DNA of 64,000 nt from Sutterella sp047777475 (lineage in GTDB: Bacteria; Pseudomonadota; Gammaproteobacteria; Burkholderiales; Burkholderiaceae_F). Shown here one piece after another: positions 8,617 through 16,757 of the stretch. The translations under genes were made by a program, and so were the position numbers. The stretch spans positions 1 to 64,000 of the forward strand of contig JBKEET010000009.1 of NCBI GenBank assembly GCA_047777475.1, written 5' to 3'. The notes below the pieces were generated by a model that worked only from the letters and a program-made list of their open reading frames with translations, was not told where the DNA came from and did no database searches. Within the stretch, counting starts at the first letter, position 1. Each line of letters starts with the position of its first letter.

Positions 8617-10137
8617 CTAGAGGCCGAGCAGTTCCTTGAGATCGGCAGCGTAGTCCTCGACGGCGGCGGGCGCTGCGCCCCGCATCTCAAAAACCGCATC
8701 GCCGAAGACATCGAAGAGCGCCTCGTTCAAGCGGTTGACCGCGAGCGAGAGCGTCTCGCCGGGCCGCAGGTGCGCTGCGGGATCCTCGCCGGCGAGAATC
8801 GCCGCCGCAAGGGCGCGGTCCTCGTCGGAAAGCTGCGGCGCCTCGCCGGCGGCAGCCGATTCGGCACCCGGTTCGGCAACGGGCTTCTGAGCCGAAAAAG
8901 CAGGCTCGGCCGCAGGCGGCTCTGCCGGCGCAGGTTCGGGCTCGGGCGGCATCACCGCCCCGAAGTCTTCTTCGTCGTCCGCTCCCGGCACTGTGAGCTT
9001 TGCGGCCGTCTCGTCCGCATCGCGCCGGATGCCCGAAAGGGCGCCGAGGTTGATGCGCGAAACCGGGTTGGCCGCCTCGCGCCGCTCGCGCGCGATCGCG
9101 AGCCTCGCATCGGCCGCCGCGCGGAAGAGGAACTCGGGTCCGCCGCCCGCGGCACGCAGCTCCCTCTCGCCTTCGAGGCGGCGGGCCGCATTTTCGCAGG
9201 CGCGAAGGAAATTCGCGATCTCGGGGACACGGCCTTTCTTCGGGAAATACTCGACGAAGACGCCCTGCCCGTCCTTCATCTCGAAGCGTTCGGCATCGGA
9301 AATCCGGATGCTGTGGTCGGGCGCGCGAAGCGACGAGGCGACGAGCGCCCTCGGAAAGAGCTCGGCGCTCCGGCGAAGCCAAAGCCCGGTGACCTTGAGG
9401 AGTTCTTCCCGGCCCGCCCTCTTCGCGGCAAGGCGCCAGGCGTCGGCCGCAACGCGCCGGCAGAGCGCCTCGTGCTTGCGCCAAAAGGCGGTTTTGCCGG
9501 CCGAGGCGCCCGCCCAGAAAGCGAGCGCGGACACGATGCTCTCGTCGCCCATGAGGCTGCCTTCGAAGCAGTCGGCCAGGCCGAACGCGAGCGCGGCGGG
9601 CGTGCCGGGCTCGGTGCCCTGGCCCCTGATGCCCGAGGGCGCATTCCAGAAAAGCGCGAAGTCCCGGAGCCAGCGCCTCGCGTAGCGCTCGAGCACGGAG
9701 TCGCCCCCCGCCCTTCTCCAGGCGCCGACGAAATCGGCGAATTTCTTTAGGCCCTCTTCCGGATCCGTGAAGCCGATGCCGTTGATGAGCTCGTAGAGGT
9801 AAACGAAGGCGTAGCTCACCGTGACGCGGCGCACGCGCCCTTGCCGCACCGCCGTGCGAAAGCCAAAATAGGTCCGAAGCTGCCGCAGCGACATGTCGGC
9901 GTAGACGGGGAAATACTCCGCGAAAGGCTCGTCGAAAAACTCGTGCTCCTCGATCGCCTCGCCGATTCGGGCCTGGCAATAGAAGAGATCGGCCCGGGAG
10001 AGGCCCCTTGCCTCATTCGAGAGCGAGAAATCGATGAGCTTGCGGTAGCGCGCGGGCACGGCTTCGCCCTGCGGCGCTATGCGCGCGAGCGAAGCGCGCG
10101 GCGGCACGGCCTCGTCGGTGTAAACCTTCTCGCTCAT
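8617..10137 (-). CDS. TerB_N/TerB_C domain protein
   Basis: This 506-residue protein opens the operon. Residues 79-122 match the TerB_N signature (PVYADMSLRQLRTYF, then SYAFVYLYELING). The last 60 residues (LNEALFDVFGDAVFE and on) match TerB_C. A Pro/Ala/Glu-rich linker of about 50 residues (roughly 395-445) separates the C-terminal domain. No central metal-binding TerB core is evident. TerB-flanking domains occur in proteins tied to tellurite resistance, phage inhibition and membrane-linked stress complexes. The RBS is weak. With the ATPase and helicase it forms a conserved-looking module; a sensor or scaffold role is inference. Confidence 0.8.
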   Translation of the reverse strand: MSEKVYTDEAVPPRASLARIAPQGEAVPARYRKLIDFSLSNEARGLSRADLFYCQARIGEAIEEHEFFDEPFAEYFPVYADMSLRQLRTYFGFRTAVRQGRVRRVTVSYAFVYLYELINGIGFTDPEEGLKKFADFVGAWRRAGGDSVLERYARRWLRDFALFWNAPSGIRGQGTEPGTPAALAFGLADCFEGSLMGDESIVSALAFWAGASAGKTAFWRKHEALCRRVAADAWRLAAKRAGREELLKVTGLWLRRSAELFPRALVASSLRAPDHSIRISDAERFEMKDGQGVFVEYFPKKGRVPEIANFLRACENAARRLEGERELRAAGGGPEFLFRAAADARLAIARERREAANPVSRINLGALSGIRRDADETAAKLTVPGADDEEDFGAVMPPEPEPAPAEPPAAEPAFSAQKPVAEPGAESAAAGEAPQLSDEDRALAAAILAGEDPAAHLRPGETLSLAVNRLNEALFDVFGDAVFEMRGAAPAAVEDYAADLKELLGL

Positions 10138-10205
10138 CGGCTTCCTTTTAAGAAATATTGAATCGGACGCTCTCGATTATGCCCGCTTGCACGACGCGCT
10201 GCGCG

Positions 10206-10244
10206 GTTAAGAAACGGGGCTCCGTCCTCTGCGAACGGAGCCCC
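10206..10244 (-). terminator. Probable terminator of the dehydrogenase gene
   Basis: A 10-bp stem (10216-10225 with 10235-10244) lies just past the minus-strand stop codon at 10271. On that strand it is followed by only a short T-rich tract, so termination may be partial. Confidence 0.6.
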
Positions 10245-10270
10245 CGCTGAACCTAAAGCGCCCGGGCGCT

Positions 10271-11224
10271 TCAGATCACGTTGTTGTCCTTAAGGACGGC
10301 CTGCACGCTCTGCGCACTCTTTTCGAGCTTGTCGAGCTCGTCCTCGGGCAGCGAGAGAAGCAGGCGCTTCTCGACGCCCTTGGCGCCGATCACGCTCGGC
10401 AGCGAGAGCGAGACGTCCTTGAGGCCGTACTCGCCCGTGAACGGCACAGAGACCGGATAGACGGACTGCTCGTTCATGAGCACCGCGCGCGCAAGCGACA
10501 CGGCAACCGCGGAAACGCCCGTGTTGGTCCAGCCCTTGGAGTTGTTCACCTCGTAGGCGACCTTGACGACGCGGTCGGTGATCGCCTGCTTGTCGGCCTT
10601 GTCCTTGAGGCCGAAGACCGAGTCGAGCTCGTCGAAGCGGGCGCCGCCGATGCTCACCGTGCTGAACGCAGTGAAGCCGGAGTTGCCGTGCTCGCCGTAA
10701 ACGTAGCCCTGCACGTCGCAGGCGTTGACGCCGTAGCGGTCAGCCAGCACGCGGTGCATGCGCATCGTCTCGAGCGAGGTGCCCGTGCCGAAGAGCAGGC
10801 CGCGCGGATAGTCGAACTCGGTGGCCGCCACGTGAACCATCACGTCGAGCGGGTTGGTGATCATGATGAAAGCCGCGTCGCGCGTCCAGCGGGTCACCTC
10901 GGTCATGATGCTCCTCATGCCCGGGATGTTGTGCTTGGCGAGCACCAGCCGATCGCTCAGGCCCGGCTTGATGGTGTCCAGGGCCGCGCAGATGATGACA
11001 TCGGCGCCGTGGCAGTCGCTCCAGTCGCCGGAGCGGACCTTCACGCCGTAGAAGTCGCGGTCGGGCGTCGCGTGCTGCGCGTCGAGCGCCTCGCCGTAGG
11101 CGACGTCCTTGCGAATGTCGATGCAGACGATCTCGGCAAAGAGCCGGGAGGTCACGGCACGGTAAAGGACATCGGAGCCCACATGGCCGAGGCCGATGAT
11201 GACGAGCTTATGCGGTTTGATCAT
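10271..11224 (-). CDS. LDH/MDH-family 2-hydroxyacid dehydrogenase, atypical
   Basis: This 317-residue NAD-dependent dehydrogenase has the lactate/malate fold: the nucleotide loop GLGHVG (11-16), Asp36 that selects NAD over NADP, NPLD (124-127), Arg155 for the substrate carboxylate and catalytic His179 in GEHGNS. Two positions differ from both lactate and malate dehydrogenases. The specificity loop reads TIKPGLSDR, with Ile where LDH has Gln and MDH has Arg. The Asp that pairs with the catalytic His appears as Glu152 in TSLETMRM. GEHGNS occurs in L-2-hydroxyisocaproate dehydrogenases, so a branched or bulky 2-oxoacid is a likelier substrate than pyruvate or oxaloacetate. This is inference from sequence; the gene stands alone. 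Confidence 0.82.
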   Translation of the reverse strand: MIKPHKLVIIGLGHVGSDVLYRAVTSRLFAEIVCIDIRKDVAYGEALDAQHATPDRDFYGVKVRSGDWSDCHGADVIICAALDTIKPGLSDRLVLAKHNIPGMRSIMTEVTRWTRDAAFIMITNPLDVMVHVAATEFDYPRGLLFGTGTSLETMRMHRVLADRYGVNACDVQGYVYGEHGNSGFTAFSTVSIGGARFDELDSVFGLKDKADKQAITDRVVKVAYEVNNSKGWTNTGVSAVAVSLARAVLMNEQSVYPVSVPFTGEYGLKDVSLSLPSVIGAKGVEKRLLLSLPEDELDKLEKSAQSVQAVLKDNNVI

Positions 11225-11383
11225 TCTTGATTTTCCTTTGCTTTTGAATTCAGGTTAAAGCGCTTTCAAGGAGCGCTGCATGGCAGCCTCTTTCGCCCTG
11301 CCGCCCGTGCAGCAGGCCCGGTCGGCGTCTCTCGGGGCGAAGGCCTGTCTGCGATTATAGTTCTGCGCAGAGAGCGTAAATCA

Positions 11384-11418
11384 AACGGCGCGCTGCCCCT
11401 GGCAAGCGCGCCGTTTTT
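11384..11418 (-). terminator. Terminator after the CNNM/CorC gene
   Basis: A GC-rich 10-bp stem (11384-11393 with 11406-11415) is present. A T-run follows it on the plus strand and a weaker T-rich tract on the minus strand. Its place just past the minus-strand gene ending at 11443 suggests it serves that gene. Confidence 0.65.
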
Positions 11419-11442
11419 CAAGCGTTTGCGGCATTGCGCCGA

Positions 11443-12870
11443 TTATTTTTTGGCACCGTCCCTGCCGGCGTCCTTGCCGGCTTCGCCCTTGCCGTCCTGA
11501 CGGTGCGAGCTCGTCTCGAAGAACTTCTCGATGAGCATCCGGTCGTCGGGGCGGTTGGGCTTGGTTTCCGCCGCGGCTTCCTTGCTGCGGAGCTTCGTGA
11601 GCTTGAGCTGGTCGATGTGGTAGCCGTCCATGCTCGAGACCTCGAAGCGCAGGCCGCCGTACTCGACGTGGTCGCCGAGCTTGGGCACGCGGCGGAGCAT
11701 GTACATCATGAAGCCGGCGACGGTCTCGTAGGTCTCCTCTTCGGGCATGCTCTTGATGCCGAACTGGCGCTCGATGTCGTCGACCGGCGTCGCGCCCTCG
11801 ACCATCCAGGTGTCTTCGTCAGTGCGCACCATCTGCGCCTCTTCCGGATTGGTAGACGAGCTGCCCATGATGAGCCAGATGATGTCGCGCAGCGAGATGA
11901 TGCCGACGGTGAGGCCGTACTCGTTGATCACGACCGCGAAGTCGATGCCGTGGTCCTTGAAGAGCTCGAGCGTCTCGGTTAGCGTGAGCGAATCGGGGAT
12001 CGTCACCGCCTCGTGCACGAGCTTGGGGTCGCGCAGCGTGAAGGAGCTGCGGTTCTCATAGTGCTGCAGGAGCTTTTTCGTGTCGAGGATGCCGACGATG
12101 TGGTCGATGTCCTTGTCGCAGACGAGATACTTGTCGTGCGGATCCTCGACGATGCGCTTCTGCACCGTGTCGAGCGTGTCGTCGAGCAGGAAATAGACGA
12201 TGCTGTCGCGCGCCGTCATGGCCGAGGGCACGAGGTGGCTCTCGAGGTCCATCATGTTCGTGATGGCGGTGTGCTCGATCGGCGCGATGATGCCGGCCTT
12301 GGCGCCCTCTTCCACCGTGGCCATCAGGTCTTCGTTGGTGATGCTCTCGCGGTTGTTCAGCGGAATCTTCATCGCCTTCAAAATCGCGTTGGAGATGCCG
12401 GTGAGCACCCAGGCGACGGGCTTCAGGATGACGATGAGCACGAGCATCGGGCGAATCATCTTGACGGCGACGGCCTCCGGGCGGCTCATCGAGATGCGCT
12501 TCGGAATGAGGTCCGAGAACATCACGAAGAGCATCGTCACCAGCGCCACGGAACAGAACACCGAAATGGCGAGCGCCGCTGAGTGCGGCATGCTCGAGCC
12601 TTCGAAGAGCTTCATGAAGGCCGAGGTGAAGACGTCCTCGCCGACAACGCCGCCCAGAATGGCCACGGCGTTGATGCCGACCTGCACGACCGAGAAGAAG
12701 TAGCCGGGATTTTCCTTGAGCTTAAGGACCATCGCGGCTCGCTTGTCACCCTGCTCGGACATGCGCTGCAATCGGATCTTGCGGCAGCCCGCAAGCGCGA
12801 TTTCCGACATCGCGAAATATGCCGAACAAATGATGAGAAGGAAAATGGCCAATACTCTGAAAAAATCCAC
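11443..12870 (-). CDS. CNNM/CorC-type DUF21-CBS membrane protein
   Basis: This inner-membrane protein of 475 residues belongs to the UPF0053/CNNM family of putative divalent-cation (Mg, Co) transporters or their regulators. An N-terminal DUF21 domain of membrane segments (about residues 1-190, including FSDLIPKRISMSRPE) is followed by a CBS-domain pair (about 200-330) and a C-terminal CorC_HlyC domain (about 345-430), then a charged tail. The GTG start at 12870 is preferred because TGAGGA lies 7 bp upstream and the protein then begins at the first membrane helix. A TTG at 12936 would add a hydrophilic leader. Confidence 0.85.
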   Translation of the reverse strand: MDFFRVLAIFLLIICSAYFAMSEIALAGCRKIRLQRMSEQGDKRAAMVLKLKENPGYFFSVVQVGINAVAILGGVVGEDVFTSAFMKLFEGSSMPHSAALAISVFCSVALVTMLFVMFSDLIPKRISMSRPEAVAVKMIRPMLVLIVILKPVAWVLTGISNAILKAMKIPLNNRESITNEDLMATVEEGAKAGIIAPIEHTAITNMMDLESHLVPSAMTARDSIVYFLLDDTLDTVQKRIVEDPHDKYLVCDKDIDHIVGILDTKKLLQHYENRSSFTLRDPKLVHEAVTIPDSLTLTETLELFKDHGIDFAVVINEYGLTVGIISLRDIIWLIMGSSSTNPEEAQMVRTDEDTWMVEGATPVDDIERQFGIKSMPEEETYETVAGFMMYMLRRVPKLGDHVEYGGLRFEVSSMDGYHIDQLKLTKLRSKEAAAETKPNRPDDRMLIEKFFETSSHRQDGKGEAGKDAGRDGAKK

Positions 12871-13040
12871 AGCAGAATCCTCATGCAAATGGAGACGGAA
12901 TCCCGGGCGCTGCGCCGGGGATTTCCAGTCCCGCAAGCTTGGTATGATAATCCAAGTTTCTGATATTGATCAAATCAGAGTCCCTGCCGTCAGACTGCGG
13001 CAGTCAGCATTGCCCTCCCGAGAACCATTGCTTTAAAGCG

Positions 13041-13076
13041 AAAAAAACGGACGCCCTCTCATAAAGGGAACGTCCG
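13041..13076 (-). terminator. Terminator downstream of the small Fur-linked gene
   Basis: On the minus strand an imperfect hairpin (13048-13057 with 13065-13076) is followed by seven T residues, 55 bp after the small gene's stop codon. It supports that gene being a real monocistronic unit. Confidence 0.8.
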
Positions 13077-13131
13077 CCAAGGCGGCTTCGCTTGGGAAAG
13101 GAAGCCGCGCATGCCAAGGCTTGGCAAAGGC

Positions 13132-13335
13132 TCAGGCTGCAAACTTGGAAAAGCGCTTTTTCGCAGCGTCAAGCGCTGCGGCCGCGGCCCAGAGAAGGAC
13201 CGCCAGCGCGAAGTCGGGAAGCGGATCGCCGAAGCCGAACACCGGCGCCGCAATGAGGAGGGATGCGGCGGCGACGGCCGCCAGCGACCCGGCGCCGAGC
13301 GCCCCGAAGATTTTTCTCCCTGCTCTCTTTGACAT
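13132..13335 (-). CDS. Small two-helix membrane protein, probably iron-regulated
   Basis: I do not recognise a family for this 67-residue protein. It has a short basic N-terminus (MSKRAGRK), two hydrophobic segments (about 10-36 and 41-57) and a basic C-terminus, so it should be an inner-membrane hairpin. It is probably real for three reasons: GGGGGAG lies 4 bp before the ATG, two Fur-box matches lie in its leader, and it has its own terminator. The upstream gene (menE) is co-oriented but ends 100 bp away on the far side of the Fur sites. A part in iron or metal transport is inferred only from the Fur sites. Confidence 0.6.
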   Translation of the reverse strand: MSKRAGRKIFGALGAGSLAAVAAASLLIAAPVFGFGDPLPDFALAVLLWAAAAALDAAKKRFSKFAA

Positions 13336-13362
13336 GGTCTCCCCCTTTATTCAAAAAGAAAT

Positions 13363-13404
13363 GAGAATGGCTTTCATTACTGTTAATGATAACCATTCTC
13401 ATTT
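13363..13404 (-). promoter_or_regulatory. Two Fur-box matches
   Basis: On the minus strand TGAGAAT-G-GTTATCA matches the 7-1-7 Fur consensus TGATAAT-N-ATTATCA at 13 of 14 positions outside the centre, allowing one T-to-G and one A-to-G change. A second, weaker copy (TGAAAGC-C-ATTCTCA) lies beside it. They are 25-70 bp upstream of the small membrane gene and downstream of menE, so the small gene is the only credible target. Confidence 0.72.
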
Positions 13405-13434
13405 ACTTGTCAAGCGCAGAAAGCCAAAATTTTT

Positions 13435-14799
13435 TCAGCTTCGGCTCCCGGGCCGGCTGTAGTGCAGCGTCCGAAGCGAAAGCCCCTGCAGCACCTTGGG
13501 GCTGCGGCAGAGCTTCCCCGCGGCGGTGCGCGGGAGCGCCTTCACCCAGGCGATGCGCCGCGGCGCCTTGAAGCGCGCAAGCCGTTCGGAGACGGCGCGC
13601 GCAAGCGCGGCGTCGCCGATCTCGGCGCCCTCTTTTTCCGGCACGAGGAGCGCCGTGACGATGGCGCCCCAGGTCTCGTCGGGGAGCCCCGTCACGAGCG
13701 CCGCGCGGATGCCGGGCACGGCCTCGAGCGCAGCTTCCACCTCGCCCGGGAACACGTTGTCCCCGCCCGTGAGGATCATCTCGGAGCGGCGCGAGAAGAC
13801 GCGAAGGCGCCCTTCGGCGTCGAGCGCTCCGATATCGCCCGTGCGCAGCCACCCATTCTCGATCGGCGCCGCCCTGCCCCAGTAGCCGGCGGTGACCATG
13901 GGGCCCTTCACTTCAATCTCGCTCTCGGCGCCGATGCGGATTTCGGCGCCCGGAACGGCTCTCCCCGCGTCGGCGCGCGGCACGAAGCGTTCATCGTAGT
14001 CCGAGAGCGCCACCGAGCTGGCCGTTTCGGTCATCGCATAGGTGGTTACGATCGGGATGCGCCGCTCGGCGGCGAGCCCGCGGATGCGCATCGGGCAGGC
14101 CGCGCCGCCCACCAGGAGTGCCCGCAGCCGCCCGGGCGCTCGCCACTCGGGGCGCTTCGCGAGCACCTCGGCGAGCATGGCGGGCACGACGCTCGCGAGC
14201 GTGACGCCGTCGCGCGCGAGGATGTCGGGGAAGCGCTCGGCGCTGAACTTCGGCGCGAGCGACACGCAGCCGCGCACGGCCAGCGAACGGATCACGACGC
14301 CGAGGCCGCCCACGCGCGAGGGCGTGATGGCGAGCTGGAAGACGTCGTCGGGCGTCATCCTCAGGGCAGAGGCCACGGCCCGTGCGCTCGCCGCGAGCGA
14401 AGCGCGGGAAATCACCGCCGCCTTGGGGCGGCCCGTGGTGCCCGAGGTCATGATCACGGCCGCCGTCCCCTCGGGCAGAGGCTCGGAGATCGCATCGGCG
14501 GCCTTTTTCGCTTCGGCGCGCTCATAGGCGGTGAGCTTGGGCGAAAGGAGCATCACCGGGATGCGCGCCTCGAGGTGCGCAAGGATGCCGGCGATGCCGC
14601 CGAGGTCGGCCTCGGCCACGAAAAGCGCCGGGCGTCCCGGAGCGGGGCGCTCGATCTGCGCGATGCGTTCCTTGACGAAGCCAGCAAGCTCCCGGTAGGT
14701 CACGTCGCCCTGCGGCGTGCGCACGGCCGCCCTTTCGGGGGCCTCCGCAGCCGCCGCCCCGATGCTGAGGAGCGCATCGTCGTCCTGCGGGCAGATCAT
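13435..14799 (-). CDS. menE: o-Succinylbenzoate-CoA ligase
   Basis: This 454-residue adenylate-forming enzyme activates o-succinylbenzoate with CoA in menaquinone synthesis. ANL motifs appear in order: MTSGTTGRPKAA for the phosphate loop, YAMTETAS, LRTGDIG with the ribose-binding Asp, and the C-terminal lysine in PRTAAGKL. The short N-terminal domain and the position 13 bp after menB point to MenE rather than a fatty-acyl-CoA ligase. The remaining men genes are not in the window. Confidence 0.9.
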   Translation of the reverse strand: MICPQDDDALLSIGAAAAEAPERAAVRTPQGDVTYRELAGFVKERIAQIERPAPGRPALFVAEADLGGIAGILAHLEARIPVMLLSPKLTAYERAEAKKAADAISEPLPEGTAAVIMTSGTTGRPKAAVISRASLAASARAVASALRMTPDDVFQLAITPSRVGGLGVVIRSLAVRGCVSLAPKFSAERFPDILARDGVTLASVVPAMLAEVLAKRPEWRAPGRLRALLVGGAACPMRIRGLAAERRIPIVTTYAMTETASSVALSDYDERFVPRADAGRAVPGAEIRIGAESEIEVKGPMVTAGYWGRAAPIENGWLRTGDIGALDAEGRLRVFSRRSEMILTGGDNVFPGEVEAALEAVPGIRAALVTGLPDETWGAIVTALLVPEKEGAEIGDAALARAVSERLARFKAPRRIAWVKALPRTAAGKLCRSPKVLQGLSLRTLHYSRPGSRS

Positions 14800-14812
14800 C
14801 GCATCTCGCTCC

Positions 14813-15667
14813 TTACGGAAGACGGCGGAACTTCTTGAAGTCCGGACGGCGCTTTTCGAGGAAAGCGTTCTTGCCTTCCCTGCCCTCGTCGGTCATGTAA
14901 TAGAGAAGCGTCGCGTTGCCCGCGAGCTCCTGCAGGCCCGCCTGCCCGTCGCAGTCGGCGTTGAGCGCCGCCTTGAGGCAGCGGATCGCGAGCGGCGAGT
15001 TGGCGAGGATCTCGCGGCACCACTGCACGGTCTCCGCCTCGAGCCGATCAAGGGGAACGACGGTGTTGACGAGCCCCATGTCGAGCGCTTCCTTCGCTGT
15101 GTAGAAGCGGCAGAGGAACCAGATTTCGCGGGCTTTCTTCTGGCCGACGATGCGCGCCATGTAGCTCGCGCCCCAGCCGCCGTCGAACGAGCCCACCCTC
15201 GGGCCGGTCTGGCCGAACATCGCGTTGTCGGCCGCGATCGTGAGGTCGCAGATCATGTGCAGCACGTGGCCGCCGCCCACGCACCAGCCCGCCACCATGG
15301 CGATGACGGGCTTCGGGCAGGTGCGGATCTGGCGCTGCAGGTCGAGCACGTTGAGGCGCGGCGTGCCGTCCGCGCCGACGTAGCCGCCCGTGCCGCGCAC
15401 CTTCTGGTCGCCGCCCGAGCAGAACGCCCGGCCGCCCGCGCCCGTGAGGATGATCACGCCGATGTCCGCGTCCTGGCGCGCGTCTTCCATCGCCTTGCTC
15501 ATCTCGAAAACCGTGAGCGGACGGAAGGCGTTGTGCACCTGCGGGCGGTTGATCGTGATCTTGGCGATGCCCTCGTCGCACTTCTCGTAGATGATGTCCT
15601 GAAAATCGGCCGCCTTCTTCCACTCGGGAACGGCGGGAAGCTTCGATGTGTCAAGCTTAGGCTGCAT
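14813..15667 (-). CDS. menB: 1,4-Dihydroxy-2-naphthoyl-CoA synthase
   Basis: MenB is a crotonase-fold enzyme that cyclises o-succinylbenzoyl-CoA to dihydroxynaphthoyl-CoA. SGGDQ (84-88) forms part of the oxyanion and active-site loop, and TGPRVGSFDGGWG is the MenB-specific segment carrying the catalytic Asp. Its 284 residues match the longer MenB form. It is the first gene of menB-menE. Menaquinone fits an organism respiring anaerobically through the molybdoenzyme and flavoprotein found elsewhere in the window. Confidence 0.95.
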   Translation of the reverse strand: MQPKLDTSKLPAVPEWKKAADFQDIIYEKCDEGIAKITINRPQVHNAFRPLTVFEMSKAMEDARQDADIGVIILTGAGGRAFCSGGDQKVRGTGGYVGADGTPRLNVLDLQRQIRTCPKPVIAMVAGWCVGGGHVLHMICDLTIAADNAMFGQTGPRVGSFDGGWGASYMARIVGQKKAREIWFLCRFYTAKEALDMGLVNTVVPLDRLEAETVQWCREILANSPLAIRCLKAALNADCDGQAGLQELAGNATLLYYMTDEGREGKNAFLEKRRPDFKKFRRLP

Positions 15668-15704
15668 GATGCTTTTCCTTCTTCAAAAATAAAAAAACGA
15701 ACGG

Positions 15705-16664
15705 TCAGGCCGCGGCGGCCCTGCGGGCGAGCTCCGCCCAGACGGGTGCCTGCCCGGCGATGAAATCGGCAAACGCCCTGCCTTCGAGGCGCAGGGGCTC
15801 CGCGCCGCGGCGCCTGAAGCGCGCCGCGACCTCTTTTTGCGAAAGCGCCGTCTGAACGGCATCGGCAAAGGGCCGGAGCGCCGCTTCGGGTGTGTTAAGC
15901 GGCGCGGCAAAGCCGTCCCAGGCAAAGAGCGAGACGCCCTTGAGGCCGAGCTCGGCAAAGGTGGGGATATCGGGAGCGATCGGCGAGCGCTCGGGCGTCG
16001 TGACGGCAACGGCTGCAAGCACCCCGCTTTCGACGTGCGGCATCACGTTGGGCATCACGTCGATCAGAAACGGGATGCGCCCCGCGAGCACTTCCTTCAC
16101 GGAGGCCGCGCCGCCCGCATGCGGAATGTGGTTGAACCGGACGCCCGCGCTTTCGGCGAGCAGTTCGCCCGCGAGGTGGCTCGTCGTTCCGACGCCTGCC
16201 GATGCGAACGCGACGGCGCCCGGGTTGGCGCGGGCTTTGTCGAGCAGCTCGCGGAGCGTGCCGCAGCCCGCGGCCTTCACGTTCACGGCCATCACGAGCC
16301 CGATGCGCGAGAGCGCGCACACGGGGAGAAGCTCGCGCCGTGCGTCAAAGCCGAGCTTCGGGTAAAGATGGGCGTTGACGCACAGGATGCCGTTGGTGAC
16401 ATAGCAGAGCGTGCTGCCGTCGGCTTTCGCCTTCGCGGCGGCGCGCGCGCCCACCGTGCCGCCCGCTCCCGGGCGGTTGAGCACGACGATGCTCCGCTTC
16501 ATCACGGCGGAAGCGGGCTCGAGCACGGCTCTCGCGAGCGTGTCGCCGCCTCCTCCCGGCGGGAAAGGCACGACAACCTGCAGAGCTTCGCCGGCGGCAA
16601 GCGCAGGAAAGGCTGCACCGAGCGCCGCGGCGGCGAAACCCGTCAAAATTTCGCGTCTTTTCAT
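15705..16664 (-). CDS. Bug-family (TctC-like) periplasmic binding protein
   Basis: This 319-residue solute receptor of the tripartite tricarboxylate carrier type is greatly expanded in betaproteobacteria. A signal peptide with an RR pair (MKRREILTGFAAAALGAAF) ends near residue 24. The VVPFPPGGGGDTLAR segment is the family's ligand-binding P-loop, and AGVGTTSHLAGELL is the second conserved stretch. No TctA/TctB membrane genes are near. It is transcribed away from a TetR regulator, with a large palindrome between them, so it is probably repressed locally. The ligand is unknown, likely a carboxylate. Confidence 0.88.
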   Translation of the reverse strand: MKRREILTGFAAAALGAAFPALAAGEALQVVVPFPPGGGGDTLARAVLEPASAVMKRSIVVLNRPGAGGTVGARAAAKAKADGSTLCYVTNGILCVNAHLYPKLGFDARRELLPVCALSRIGLVMAVNVKAAGCGTLRELLDKARANPGAVAFASAGVGTTSHLAGELLAESAGVRFNHIPHAGGAASVKEVLAGRIPFLIDVMPNVMPHVESGVLAAVAVTTPERSPIAPDIPTFAELGLKGVSLFAWDGFAAPLNTPEAALRPFADAVQTALSQKEVAARFRRRGAEPLRLEGRAFADFIAGQAPVWAELARRAAAA

Positions 16665-16683
16665 GGAAAACTTCTCCGTATTT

Positions 16684-16715
16684 GTACTAAACGGTACAAT
16701 TGTACTGCTTAGTAC
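16684..16715. promoter_or_regulatory. Nested palindromic operator, TetR/Bug intergenic region
   Basis: The outer arms GTACTAA (16684-16690) and TTAGTAC (16709-16715) share one centre with a perfect inner 12-mer, GTACAATTGTAC (16694-16705). It lies 20 bp from the Bug start and 43 bp from the TetR start. It is the natural binding site for the divergent TetR protein and could control both genes. Confidence 0.8.
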
Positions 16716-16757
16716 AGATAAAATGTCAGGAAAGGTTCCCCTTTTTCACCTGTTGAA

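Noticed and set aside
6853..9750. 965-codon ORF on the plus strand
   Set aside because: It lies opposite the helicase, ATPase and TerB genes, which have clear domains. It is Arg/Glu/Gly-rich without any motif, a product of high GC at third positions.
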